A stretch of 27,276 nt of DNA. Source: JAISFI01 sp031552335 (GTDB lineage: Bacteria; Bacteroidota; Bacteroidia; Bacteroidales; Azobacteroidaceae). Location: contig JAVBMQ010000061.1 in the NCBI GenBank assembly GCA_031552335.1, positions 1 to 27,276 on the forward strand, read 5' to 3'. The translations under genes were made by a program, and so were the position numbers. Shown one piece after another: positions 1 to 7,489 of this stretch; the stretch's first letter is position 1, and every line of letters begins with the position of its first letter. The notes beneath the pieces were generated by a model. The model saw only the letters and a program-made list of their open reading frames with translations. It searched no databases and had not been told where the DNA came from.

Positions 1-1063
1 CATCTTCCTTTCCGATATACCAATAATCAGCAGGGAATTGAGGAGAGAAATCATTTTCTCCATGAGAGATATCCGTTATTACAACGGGTACAGCCTGTCC
101 TCCGATGCGTTTTACAGACCGGGTTTTCCTTTTTTCGGTACTGACAGGGTCATATCCGGAATATACCGGGGCCTCTATAAGCGGATGATTTGTTTTTTCC
201 AGCACATAATCCCGTAATTTGCGGGCAACAGGTATTTCTTCTTCCGGGTCTTCACTCAGGGAAACACGGATGGTATCTCCGATTCCGTCAGACAACAAAG
301 CGCCGATTCCTACAGCCGATTTGATCCGGCCATCTTCCCCATCCCCGGCTTCCGTTACCCCCAGGTGCAAAGGAAAAGACATATCCTCTTTTTCCATCTG
401 TTTGACCAACAGACGCACGGTTTTTACCATCATCACCGTATTGGAAGATTTGATGGAAATCACCACATCAAAAAAATGTTCTTTTACGAGAATACGCAGG
501 AACTCCATACAAGATTCCACCATTCCTTCGGGAGTATCTCCGTAACGGCTCATGATCCGGTCGGACAAAGAACCATGGTTCACTCCCAGCCTTACAGCCG
601 TATGGTGTTCACGACAAATTTCCAGGAACGGCAGGAGACGGGTATGGATTTTTTCTATTTCAGCAGCATACTCTTCGCCGGTATATTCAAAATTCCTGAA
701 TGTCTTGACAGGATCTACGAAATTTCCCGGATTGATACGTACCTTCTCCACATATTTTGCTGCAGCTTCCGCAGCCTTGGGATTGAAATGAATATCAGCA
801 ACTAACGGAGTCTGATATTCTTTCCGGCGCAATGCCGCATGAATATTGGCCAGATTCTCCGCTTCCCTCACCCCCTGGGCTGTCAGCCGTACATAGTCGG
901 CTCCTGCCCGGATGATACGGATACATTGTTCCACAGAAGCCTCCGTATCCATGGTCGACGTATTTGTCATGGATTGTATCCGGATCGGGTTGTCACCGCC
1001 TAAAGGCGTATTTCCTATCCTGACAACGGATGATTGCCTACGTTTATAATTGAATGGATTCAA
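1..1063 (-). CDS. ispG: 4-hydroxy-3-methylbut-2-enyl diphosphate synthase, partial (3' end outside window)
   Basis: Iron-sulfur enzyme of the MEP isoprenoid pathway that converts methylerythritol cyclodiphosphate to HMBPP. The first 354 codons are present and the C-terminal part lies beyond base 1. The frame reads MNPFNYKRRQSSVVRIG, then GGDNPIRIQSMTNTST, VRLTAQGVREAENLANI, VRINPGNFVDP, HGSLSDRIMSRYGDTPEGMV and LGVTEAGDGEDGRIKSA, all typical of the long, insert-containing IspG of Bacteroidota (about 600 aa as I recall). The N-terminus fits family members that begin M-x-x-F-N-Y only if TTG at 1063 is the start; an in-frame TAA lies three codons upstream and no ATG lies between. The TTG overlaps the purE stop by 4 nt, so translation is probably coupled to purE. 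Function certain; start codon likely. Confidence 0.95.
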   Translation of the reverse strand, partial: MNPFNYKRRQSSVVRIGNTPLGGDNPIRIQSMTNTSTMDTEASVEQCIRIIRAGADYVRLTAQGVREAENLANIHAALRRKEYQTPLVADIHFNPKAAEAAAKYVEKVRINPGNFVDPVKTFRNFEYTGEEYAAEIEKIHTRLLPFLEICREHHTAVRLGVNHGSLSDRIMSRYGDTPEGMVESCMEFLRILVKEHFFDVVISIKSSNTVMMVKTVRLLVKQMEKEDMSFPLHLGVTEAGDGEDGRIKSAVGIGALLSDGIGDTIRVSLSEDPEEEIPVARKLRDYVLEKTNHPLIEAPVYSGYDPVSTEKRKTRSVKRIGGQAVPVVITDISHGENDFSPQFPADYWYIGKED

Positions 1064-1566
1064 TTGGTCTTATACTTGAATTTTACTGTAGCCAATTCTT
1101 CATTGGCTTTCACAATTTTTTTCTTCAGATCTTCTTTATACACAGCTAATTTGTCCTGCAGTTTTTCGTCTGATCCGGCCAACATCTGTACAGCCAGGAT
1201 ACCTGCATTCAGGGCTCCGTTGATTCCGACAGTCGCAACAGGGATTCCCGGAGGCATTTGCACGATAGCCAGTAAAGCATCCATTCCATCCAACGATGAA
1301 TTGATAGGAACACCTATAACAGGGAGAGTCGTCATGGATGCAATCACACCCGGCAGATGTGCTGCCATTCCCGCAGCTGCAATGATTACCCTGATACCTC
1401 TAACTTTAGCACCTTTAGCAAAAACTTCCACTTCCGCAGGAGTACGGTGAGCTGATAAAGCATTGATTTCAAACGGGATTTCAAATTCATCCAGCAATTT
1501 AGCAGCTTTTTCCATTACAGGCAGATCGGATGTACTGCCCATAATAATACTTACAAGCGGTTTCAT
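1060..1566 (-). CDS. purE: N5-carboxyaminoimidazole ribonucleotide mutase (class I PurE)
   Basis: Purine biosynthesis enzyme that rearranges N5-CAIR to CAIR in the cytoplasm. The 168-aa length is normal for class I PurE. The N-terminal MGSTSDLPVMEKA phosphate/ribonucleotide-binding loop, the SAHRTP motif carrying the catalytic histidine, AAAGMAAHLPGV, and the GVPINSS and QMPPGIPVATVGI segments are all intact. The ATG at 1566 overlaps the gcvH stop (ATGA), and its own TGA overlaps the TTG start of ispG, so the three genes form a tightly packed operon. The pathways are unrelated (glycine cleavage, purine, isoprenoid); I recall the same order in other Bacteroidales, which suggests a conserved housekeeping operon rather than a pathway unit. 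Confidence 0.97.
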   Translation of the reverse strand: MKPLVSIIMGSTSDLPVMEKAAKLLDEFEIPFEINALSAHRTPAEVEVFAKGAKVRGIRVIIAAAGMAAHLPGVIASMTTLPVIGVPINSSLDGMDALLAIVQMPPGIPVATVGINGALNAGILAVQMLAGSDEKLQDKLAVYKEDLKKKIVKANEELATVKFKYKTN

Positions 1567-1943
1567 TTACCTATCAGGTTTTTGTAAGCGTCAGCAGTAA
1601 GTAAACCATCCAATTCATCGGGATTTTCAACTTCCAGACGGATGATCCATCCTTTTCCGTAAGGATCAGAGTTAACCAATTCCGGGTGGTCTTCCAGTTC
1701 CGGATTGATTTCAGTTACTTTACCGGAAACAGGCAGAAACAAGTCCGAAACGGTCTTTACTGCTTCAATGGTACCGAAAATATCTTCTTTGTCCAATTGT
1801 TCGCCTACGGTAGGCACATCCACATAAACTATTTCACCCAATTCTTTTTGTGCATAGTCTGTAATACCGATAAGGGCGATTTTGCCTTCTAACTTGATCC
1901 ATTCGTGATCTTTAGTGTACCTGAGTTCTGATGGGAAATTCAT
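1563..1943 (-). CDS. gcvH: glycine cleavage system H protein
   Basis: Lipoyl-carrier protein that shuttles the aminomethyl intermediate between the P, T and L proteins of the glycine cleavage complex. The 126 aa match the usual length. The N-terminus MNFPSELRYTKDHEW, the GITDYAQKELGEIVYVDVP segment and the lipoylation motif GTIEAVKTVSDL are clear, with lysine 63 the predicted lipoylated residue. The C-terminal NPDELDGLLTADAY helix is complete. It is the first gene of the gcvH-purE-ispG overlap chain and follows rpoN after a 36-nt gap that holds an AT-rich repeat (1950-1977). No other gcv genes are in the window, so partners must be encoded elsewhere. No separate promoter could be assigned with confidence; it may be read from rpoN. 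Confidence 0.97.
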   Translation of the reverse strand: MNFPSELRYTKDHEWIKLEGKIALIGITDYAQKELGEIVYVDVPTVGEQLDKEDIFGTIEAVKTVSDLFLPVSGKVTEINPELEDHPELVNSDPYGKGWIIRLEVENPDELDGLLTADAYKNLIGK

Positions 1944-1949
1944 GTTAAA

Positions 1950-1977
1950 TTAAGAATTAAAAATTATGAATTGAAAA
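1950..1977 (+). repeat. AT-rich dispersed intergenic repeat, copy 1
   Basis: A 28-nt segment beginning TTAAGAATTAAAA in the rpoN-gcvH gap. It matches 24 of 28 positions with the minus-strand segment at 6394-6421, and its inner GAATTAAAAAT...ATGAATT part matches 22240-22261 at 19 of 22 positions. All three copies are intergenic. Function unknown; chance similarity of AT-rich DNA is not fully excluded. Confidence 0.5.
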
Positions 1978-1979
1978 AA

Positions 1980-3449
1980 TTATACTTCTTTGCGTAGTCT
2001 GGCTACGGGGATATCGAGTTGTTCCCGATATTTTGCTACGGTTCGCCGGGCGAGGTCATAGCCTTTCTTTTTGAGCACCTCCACTAACTTTTCGTCGGTA
2101 AGCGGGGTTGATTTATCTTCCTGTTCGACACATTCTTTCAGTATGGTCTTGATTTCCCGGGTAGAAATTTCTTCTCCTTTTTCGTTTTGCATACCCTCGG
2201 AGAAAAAGTGTTTCAGCGGATAAATACCCGAATCGGTTTGTACGTATTTACTGTTACTCACCCTTGAAATGGTCGAAATATCATAGTTGCACAACTCCGA
2301 CACATCTTTAAGTATCATTGGTTTGAGGTCTACCTCATCTCCTGAAATAAAAAAATCACGTTGAAGCGCCATAATAGCAATCATTACATCCCTGAGGGTT
2401 CCCTGACGTTGTTTGACTGCTTCAATAAACCATTTGGCAGTATCTAATTTTTGTTTAACAAAAAGAACAGCCTCTTTGTTTTCCATAGATTGATTCTTTT
2501 TGTTGGAGACGTATTCGGTCAGCATTTCCGAGTATTCCCGGCTGACTCTCAGGGTTGGAATATTCTGGTTGTTCATGTGAAGAACCAATTCGCCATTCAC
2601 ATTTTCCACAATAAAATCCGGAACGATTTGTGAGAGTTTCGATGCCAGATCGCTCTCCCAGGAATTTCCGGGTTTTGGATTGAGCTGGACAATCTCTTTG
2701 ATTGCACTTCTCAATTCATCATCCGATAAATTCAGTCCCCGTTGGATTTTATCATAATGTTTTTTTGAAAAATCTTCAAAATAATCTTTCAGGATCTGAT
2801 ATGCATAATTCCAGGAAATGCTCCGGGTTCGCTTGTCCATTTGAAGCAACAAACATTCCTGCAAACTCCTCGCACCGATTCCCGGGGGATCCAGATCATG
2901 AATTACTTCTAAAATCTTTTCCAACTCATCTTCTGTCACATCCAATCCGTATTGAAACAACATATCATCGCAGATAGAAGGGAAACTTCTTCTCAGATAA
3001 CCGTCATCATCAATACTTCCGATAAGGTATTCACCGATTTTCATTTCTTTTCCGGAGAGATCACGCAATTGCAATTGGCTTAAGACATGTTCGTGGAAAG
3101 ATTCGGACTCCGAATAAGGGATTTCCTCATACTTCTGATCTTTGGAATAATTATTTCCCTGGAGTTTATAATCCGGGATATCATCTTCCGAAAGATAATC
3201 ACCAAGCATGATATCTTCCTGAGTTTGGGTGCCAGTTTCGTATTCTTCTCCCTCAAATTTATCGTTTTCATCGGGATTATTATCTGTCGTGTCCCAATCA
3301 TCAGCCTGTTCCAATGCCGGATTTTCCTCCAACTCCTGCCGGATACGATCTTCCAGTTCAAGAGAACTCAGTTCCAACATTTTAATCTGTTGGATTTGCA
3401 TTGGAGATAATTTCTGTTGTAAATTTTGATTAAGCTGCTGTTTGATCAT
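1980..3449 (-). CDS. rpoN: RNA polymerase sigma-54 factor
   Basis: Alternative sigma factor that directs RNA polymerase to -24/-12 promoters and needs AAA+ activators to open them. Region I is the glutamine-rich N-terminus (QQLNQNLQQKLSPMQIQQIK, then LEDRIRQELEENPAL), followed by an acidic region II (many D/E around residues 55-100), the core-binding part with DLDPPGIGARSLQECL, and the C-terminal RpoN box ARRTVAKYRE at about residues 467-476. I choose ATG 3449 (489 aa), where the text becomes MIKQQLNQNLQ; a TTG six codons upstream (3467) is a less likely alternative. TAAGTTTG at 3496-3503 fits a -7 box but has no good -33 box. No sigma-54 activator gene is in the window. Identification secure. 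Confidence 0.96.
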   Translation of the reverse strand: MIKQQLNQNLQQKLSPMQIQQIKMLELSSLELEDRIRQELEENPALEQADDWDTTDNNPDENDKFEGEEYETGTQTQEDIMLGDYLSEDDIPDYKLQGNNYSKDQKYEEIPYSESESFHEHVLSQLQLRDLSGKEMKIGEYLIGSIDDDGYLRRSFPSICDDMLFQYGLDVTEDELEKILEVIHDLDPPGIGARSLQECLLLQMDKRTRSISWNYAYQILKDYFEDFSKKHYDKIQRGLNLSDDELRSAIKEIVQLNPKPGNSWESDLASKLSQIVPDFIVENVNGELVLHMNNQNIPTLRVSREYSEMLTEYVSNKKNQSMENKEAVLFVKQKLDTAKWFIEAVKQRQGTLRDVMIAIMALQRDFFISGDEVDLKPMILKDVSELCNYDISTISRVSNSKYVQTDSGIYPLKHFFSEGMQNEKGEEISTREIKTILKECVEQEDKSTPLTDEKLVEVLKKKGYDLARRTVAKYREQLDIPVARLRKEV

Positions 3450-3595
3450 TTGTCTAATCTTATACAATATATAAGAATCTGATTTCTTACGAGTGCAAAC
3501 TTAAAAAAAATATTTGGATTTTATAAGATTGACATTAAAAACTTGAGGGATTTTTAACAAGGAAGAAGGCTTTGAGGCAAAGGAGTGATTCATTT

Positions 3596-3644
3596 AAAAA
3601 ATGAAACCGCAAATCCGGGCAGATATCCGGATTCGCGGATTTCA
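3596..3644 (-). terminator. strong intrinsic terminator after the DUF3244 gene
   Basis: On the minus strand, arms 3644-3627 and 3618-3602 pair over 17 bp (TGAAA, one bulged T, then a 12-bp CCGC...CCGG stem with one G-U pair) around an 8-nt loop. A run of six T follows directly (3601-3596). It lies about 100 nt past the stop at 3745 and upstream of rpoN, so it should insulate rpoN from DUF3244 transcription. Confidence 0.85.
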
Positions 3645-3646
3645 CG

Positions 3647-3668
3647 TTAACAGTAATGATACTGTTAA
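3647..3668. promoter_or_regulatory. perfect 9-bp inverted repeat, possible operator or second stem-loop
   Basis: TTAACAGTA and TACTGTTAA face each other across ATGA, a perfect dyad three bases from the terminator hairpin. It could be a second stem-loop in the DUF3244 mRNA tail or a DNA-binding site. Nothing in the sequence settles which. Confidence 0.45.
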
Positions 3669-3744
3669 GGTACAGCTAACTTATTAAATGATGTGTAAAA
3701 AAGGGTTTTTACTATCCTCCTCCCTACTGTGACTCTGCAGGCGG

Positions 3745-4149
3745 TTATTCTACAGAGAAATATCCTCTTAAATTTATTTCGGTCCCGGTTATGACTAACT
3801 CATAATCGCCCGGATCGAATGATGAAATATTAATTCTATATAGCGCTCCGTTTGGATTGGTAGCATTGATAGTAGTGCTGTATACACTGGATCCGGTAGC
3901 TACGTCATAAATCTTCACTTGCACATTGGCTGTTGTTTTGAAATATAGTTTAAGATATGGATCTTCAATGCCTGCTTCGAGGAATGCGTCTAAATCGGTT
4001 CCGGATCTTAAGATACCTCCGGAACGAACAGTTCCTATCAGAATTATTCTATCCAATTGCCTTAAAAATGCTGCTGAAAATGTATCAGCAACAGTTGTTG
4101 TAAATAATAAAATCAAAGCAAAAGATAAACCGGCAATTTTTGTTTTCAT
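3745..4149 (-). CDS. small secreted DUF3244-family protein
   Basis: A 134-aa exported protein. Residues 1 to about 26 form a Sec signal peptide (MKTKIAGLSFALILLFTTT, then a small-residue site near FSA). The rest is an Ig-like beta-sandwich of the kind seen in DUF3244 proteins: the stretch LKLYFKTTANVQVKIYD, then SSVYSTTIN, LYRINISSFDPGDYELVITG and the terminal INLRGYFSVE. Family function is unknown to me. It stands alone: its own promoter (-7 box 4209-4216) with a long shared upstream element is in front, and a strong terminator is behind. The TPR/HTH regulator gene lies immediately upstream in the same direction, a natural candidate for its controller. DUF3244 assignment is by pattern recognition. 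Confidence 0.8.
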   Translation of the reverse strand: MKTKIAGLSFALILLFTTTVADTFSAAFLRQLDRIILIGTVRSGGILRSGTDLDAFLEAGIEDPYLKLYFKTTANVQVKIYDVATGSSVYSTTINATNPNGALYRINISSFDPGDYELVITGTEINLRGYFSVE

Positions 4150-4208
4150 TGGGATGGTTATTTAAAGTCAAAATTAAAAACTGAATTCCTTTTTGAACAA
4201 ATCCACAG

Positions 4209-4243
4209 CAAAGGTATAGGATATAATGTTGCCAATGTTCAAA
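4209..4243 (-). promoter_or_regulatory. promoter of the DUF3244 gene
   Basis: Minus-strand TACCTTTG at 4216-4209 fits the Bacteroidota -7 box TAnnTTTG. The nearest TTTG (4243-4240) is 23 nt upstream, longer than the usual 19-21, so the -33 box looks weak. A weak -33 plus the conserved upstream element suggests an activator-dependent promoter (inference). Expected transcript start is near 4202. Confidence 0.65.
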
Positions 4244-4248
4244 AAGGT

Positions 4249-4338
4249 CAAAAAAATTTTGTTACAATCAATTTTTTAATCTACTGTTTATCAGTCAGTT
4301 AATCGTAGTTAAAATTTGCAAACTGTTACATGTTAAAA
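4249..4338 (-). promoter_or_regulatory. shared upstream promoter element, copy 1
   Basis: Homologous to 19704-19795. The distal 31-bp block 4308-4338 differs from its partner at only two positions; on the plus strand it ends TGTTACATGTTAAAA, a direct repeat of TGTTA with a 7-nt period. The proximal AAAATTTTGTTACA (4253-4266) is also shared. GTTACA starts 45 nt from the end of the -7 box in both copies, and the 31-bp block is separated from the -7 box by 91 nt in both. Exact spacing relative to the promoter points to a regulatory role, probably activator binding. Confidence 0.7.
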
Positions 4339-4360
4339 TAAGTGAATAAAAACCGGGTTT

Positions 4361-6025
4361 TTAAAGGCTTTTTTGAGTGTTGAATTTTCCTTTTCCACGT
4401 AAATAATCGGTAAAATCTTCGTAATTCTCAAATCCCATTTTTTTCTGAAGATCTACCCGGCGTACCCGCATACTTTGATAAGTATAGGATAGAATAAATG
4501 CCATTTCATTGGATGAAAATCCGGCACAGGCAAGATAACATATCTGTTTGTCTTTTTCTGATAAATAAGGATATTGTCCGATTCTGTCCACGAAACCGGG
4601 ATAAATCTTTTCTACCAGATTATAAATATTCGTCCATTCCAACAAAGTTGTCAGCATTTCTTCTTTGAACAGTTCTTTGTATCTGGCCAAAAATTTCTTT
4701 TTTTCATTGATAGAAACAGATGAAACATAAGCACATTTTTTTACAAGATCCAATTTCTCCATCAGTAAAGGTCTTAATTTACTTTCCTGTTCATCAGATT
4801 GTTTGGAAAGAATTTCTTTCATGGCTTCCATTTTTTCGTCAGCCTCAGCTGTTTCAAGTTTGCGTTGCTTTCGTACATGCAAGAATAACCAACCAAGCAA
4901 TATACAAGCTAAAATAGACAATACTACTACTATCACTAAATACTGCCTGTGAATAACAGAGCGGTTATATGCATTCTGAATTTTTTCAGTCCGGTATTTT
5001 TCCTGAATTTCCTGAATGGAATGTTGCTGATTATCTATGTACAAATTATAAATATGATCAACCAATAACTCATAGTTGTTAATCGCTGACTCATAGTTTT
5101 TAGTATGTTTATCAATGTCACATAGCAAACGGTAATAACTGTATTTATCAAATGTTGATTGAAGATCCTTTTCTAAAGGTCGCAATTTTTCTGCATAATA
5201 AATCGCCGAATCAATCTTATTTTCTTTCAGATATACCTGAGACAAATTATTTAAATCACGATTTACATGCTGTTTTGCATTATTGACATGCATTGATTGA
5301 AAAAAATAATGCTTTGCATTTTTATAATCATCTTTATCAAAATAAACCATCCCTATTCCTTTATACACATAAGACATTTGGGCAGAATCATTTTGTATTT
5401 GTGCATAATCCAAAGTTTTCTGAAAATAAAAAAGTGCGCTATCCTGCTGATTACTATTGAATAAAAAATAATAACCAATCAAAGCATTTACATATTCTGC
5501 ATTTTTCTCATTCCCTGCTTTTTTAAAATAAAATTGAGATAAATCATAATCAGATCTGGCATTCAATGGTTTTTGTTCTTGTAAATGCATCATTCCAAAC
5601 ATATTATACGTATAGCCTAAAAGATCATAATCAGCAATTTTCGCACCCAATTCCTGTGCTTTCAACAAATACTCAATTATTTTTTCAGTATTCTCATTAA
5701 CAAATGCAACTTTAGCCGCATAATAATTTGCCCATGCCGCTTTTTTAGTATTATTTGTTCCAAGAAAATAAGCCGCTGCATCATACATCTCCAAATCCTG
5801 GGCAATATCCATTTCGCATTTATCTTTTGCCTGCACCAGCAACAAAACATAATCTGCATAACGTTCTTTCCCCATATCCTCCGGATATTCTATTTGATTA
5901 AGCAATGAAACAGCACTATCCGGCTGAGACTTTATCATAGACTCAGCTTCTTTCAATAAGCTATTATTAGTACGATTACACGAAAAAAGCGTAATCAATG
6001 TAAGAATAAAACAAAGGTTTTTCAT
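4361..6025 (-). CDS. membrane-anchored TPR protein with C-terminal HTH (putative regulator)
   Basis: A 554-aa protein of a type common in Bacteroidota. The N-terminus MKNLCFILTLITLFSC ends in a lipobox-like cysteine at 16, so it may be a lipoprotein. Residues about 20-350 are tetratricopeptide-like helical repeats (for example DSAQMSYVYKGIGMVYFDKD and ALFYFQKTLDYAQ). A single membrane helix follows at about 362-386 (YLVIVVVLSILACILLGWLF), then a charged coiled coil. A LuxR-like helix-turn-helix lies at about 490-545 (LSEKDKQICYLACAGFSSNE, then MRVRRVDLQKKMGF). The layout suggests an outside sensor and an inside DNA-binding domain. It starts 8 nt after the MerR gene stop, so is probably the third gene of that operon. 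A short A5/T5 hairpin (4348-4362) overlaps its stop. Its target is not shown by sequence; the adjacent DUF3244 promoter element is the best guess. Confidence 0.85.
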   Translation of the reverse strand: MKNLCFILTLITLFSCNRTNNSLLKEAESMIKSQPDSAVSLLNQIEYPEDMGKERYADYVLLLVQAKDKCEMDIAQDLEMYDAAAYFLGTNNTKKAAWANYYAAKVAFVNENTEKIIEYLLKAQELGAKIADYDLLGYTYNMFGMMHLQEQKPLNARSDYDLSQFYFKKAGNEKNAEYVNALIGYYFLFNSNQQDSALFYFQKTLDYAQIQNDSAQMSYVYKGIGMVYFDKDDYKNAKHYFFQSMHVNNAKQHVNRDLNNLSQVYLKENKIDSAIYYAEKLRPLEKDLQSTFDKYSYYRLLCDIDKHTKNYESAINNYELLVDHIYNLYIDNQQHSIQEIQEKYRTEKIQNAYNRSVIHRQYLVIVVVLSILACILLGWLFLHVRKQRKLETAEADEKMEAMKEILSKQSDEQESKLRPLLMEKLDLVKKCAYVSSVSINEKKKFLARYKELFKEEMLTTLLEWTNIYNLVEKIYPGFVDRIGQYPYLSEKDKQICYLACAGFSSNEMAFILSYTYQSMRVRRVDLQKKMGFENYEDFTDYLRGKGKFNTQKSL

Positions 6026-6033
6026 TTTCCTGA

Positions 6034-6390
6034 TTACTGGTCTGTTGTTGTATCTAATGCATCAAACTCTTTCTTCAAAGCCAACAGTTCTGATTTTACA
6101 CCTTTAAGCTTAGAAATAATTTCTTCGGTTTTGATTACAGTATCTTTGTTATCTTTCAGTTTTTGTTTAGCTCCGGCCAGCGTCATTCCTTTTTGTTTCA
6201 CTAAATAATGCACCCGGCGAATCTCCTCAATATCCTCTTTCCGATATTGTCGCGTTCCCTTTTCGGTTTTTTTCGGACGAATGGTATCAAACTCCTTCTC
6301 CCAATAGCGGAGTAAAGACTCATTCACGTCCATCATACCAGCCACTTCACTGATAGAATAAAATATTTTTTCCCTGACAAAAGTTCCCAT
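6034..6390 (-). CDS. MerR-family transcriptional regulator
   Basis: A 118-aa DNA-binding protein. Residues about 9-78 form a winged helix of the MerR type: FYSISEVAGMMDVNESLLRY, then WEKEFDTIRP and the wing GTRQYRKEDIEEIRRVHYLV. A short coiled coil follows (IISKLKGVKSELLALKKEFD). There is no metal- or drug-binding domain and no cysteine, so it is a minimal MerR protein whose signal, if any, is unknown. It follows the M23 peptidase gene after 38 nt and precedes the TPR regulator after 8 nt, all on the minus strand. The peptidase-MerR pair divergent from alaS is, as I recall, a conserved Bacteroidales arrangement. Confidence 0.92.
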   Translation of the reverse strand: MGTFVREKIFYSISEVAGMMDVNESLLRYWEKEFDTIRPKKTEKGTRQYRKEDIEEIRRVHYLVKQKGMTLAGAKQKLKDNKDTVIKTEEIISKLKGVKSELLALKKEFDALDTTTDQ

Positions 6391-6393
6391 CCT

Positions 6394-6421
6394 CTTTCAA
6401 CTCCTAACTTTTAATTCTTAA
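6394..6421 (-). repeat. AT-rich dispersed intergenic repeat, copy 2
   Basis: Minus-strand TTAAGAATTAAAA followed by GTTAGGAGTTGAAAG, in the gap between the M23 peptidase and MerR genes. It matches 1950-1977 at 24 of 28 positions. Role unknown. Confidence 0.5.
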
Positions 6422-6428
6422 CTCTAAA

Positions 6429-7397
6429 TCAGTCCATCACCTGTCCATGATTTTCTGCAATCTCAAATAGTTTATCGTATTCTTCCGGGGTAAGATCGAT
6501 AAAATAATATTTAGCAGGATTATCATGCTGCCCTTTCACCCTAACCTCATAATGTAGGTGAGATCCGGTAGATTTCCCGGTATTTCCAACGGCAGCGATA
6601 ACCTCACCTCTGGACACTGATTTTCCTTCATTTGCAAATAATTGCACACAGTGCGCATACATGGTTTCATAGCCGTATCCATGGTTGACAATGATACAAT
6701 TACCATATCCCTGTTGCCATCCGGAGAACGTTACAACTCCATTTCCCGTAGCATAAATATCTGTTCCTTCTTCTGCTTTGAAATCCATACCTGCATGGAA
6801 TTTAGGAATACCATATACCGGGTCTATACGCATTCCGTAACCTGAAGCAATACGAGTAAGATCCTTATTGGCAATAGGTTGAATTCCCGGAATACATTTC
6901 AAACGATCTTCCTGGTTCTTAACCAGTTTGACAAGTTCATCGTATGAATTATTTTGCACATACAATTGTTTGGAGAGCATATCCATTTTTTTCGTTGTTT
7001 CCAGAGCCATCTGCGAATTGGGGACATTCATCAATGCTTCATATCGGTCTGTTCCTCCAAAGCCCGATTCTCGAACAGATGTTGGTATCGGATCTGCCTG
7101 ATAAATAACCCGGTACAACTTATCATCCCGGAGTTGGAGGTCTTTTAAAACCAAATAAGCCTCATTCATTCTTTTGGAAAGTAATTCATATTGTGTTTGA
7201 AGCAACTTATTCTGATTTTTCAATTGAAGTTCGCGCGGAGAATTAAAAAAATGTAATAATACCAGAAAAACTCCCGCACCAATCACGATTCCAATAACCA
7301 AGTGCCGGAAGACAATCCAAACCCTCTGTTTCCATGAAGGGTAGACACGTTCATAGTTTAATGTCTGAGGATTATAGAAGTAATAAACTTTTCTCAT
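6429..7397 (-). CDS. M23 (LytM-type) peptidase, membrane-anchored
   Basis: Probable peptidoglycan endopeptidase or regulator of cell-wall hydrolysis in the periplasm. Of 322 aa, residues 1-25 are cytoplasmic, about 26-51 form one membrane helix (HLVIGIVIGAGVFLVLLHFF), and about 55-190 are coiled-coil-like. The M23 domain fills the C-terminal half with the zinc motifs HAGMDF (H near 201, D near 205) and HLHYEV (near 281), and GYGMRIDPVYG at its start. Metal ligands look complete, so catalytic activity is expected. I choose ATG 7397 (MRKVYYFYNPQTL); the longer frame reaching 7502 would extend beyond the predicted transcript start and overlap alaS. It is the first gene of a minus-strand operon with the MerR and TPR/HTH genes. 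Confidence 0.92.
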   Translation of the reverse strand: MRKVYYFYNPQTLNYERVYPSWKQRVWIVFRHLVIGIVIGAGVFLVLLHFFNSPRELQLKNQNKLLQTQYELLSKRMNEAYLVLKDLQLRDDKLYRVIYQADPIPTSVRESGFGGTDRYEALMNVPNSQMALETTKKMDMLSKQLYVQNNSYDELVKLVKNQEDRLKCIPGIQPIANKDLTRIASGYGMRIDPVYGIPKFHAGMDFKAEEGTDIYATGNGVVTFSGWQQGYGNCIIVNHGYGYETMYAHCVQLFANEGKSVSRGEVIAAVGNTGKSTGSHLHYEVRVKGQHDNPAKYYFIDLTPEEYDKLFEIAENHGQVMD

Positions 7398-7433
7398 AGG
7401 AAAAAAATTTTTTGTTTTCGGGGAAGCGACTGG

Positions 7434-7464
7434 CAAAAGTAATTTATTTGCAGTATTTTTGCAA
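7434..7464. promoter_or_regulatory. overlapping divergent promoters for the M23 operon and alaS
   Basis: Minus strand: TACTTTTG at 7441-7434 with TTG at 7464-7462, spaced 20 nt, in front of the peptidase ATG at 7397. Plus strand: TATTTTTG at 7454-7461, about 29 nt before alaS, without a clear -33 box. The two core promoters occupy the same 30 bp, so polymerases would compete. The minus promoter is the better match. Confidence 0.55.
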
Positions 7465-7489
7465 CTAAATTTTGAAAAAAGAAAAAAAT

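Noticed and set aside
3087..3410. Hydrophobic plus-strand frame opposite rpoN
   Set aside because: It is the antisense of the acidic region of RpoN, which gives hydrophobic and phenylalanine-rich readings; no start context or family match.
7431..7451. TGGC...TTGC pair resembling a sigma-54 -24/-12 promoter
   Set aside because: The GG-to-GC spacing is far too long for sigma-54, which needs a nearly fixed 10-nt gap.
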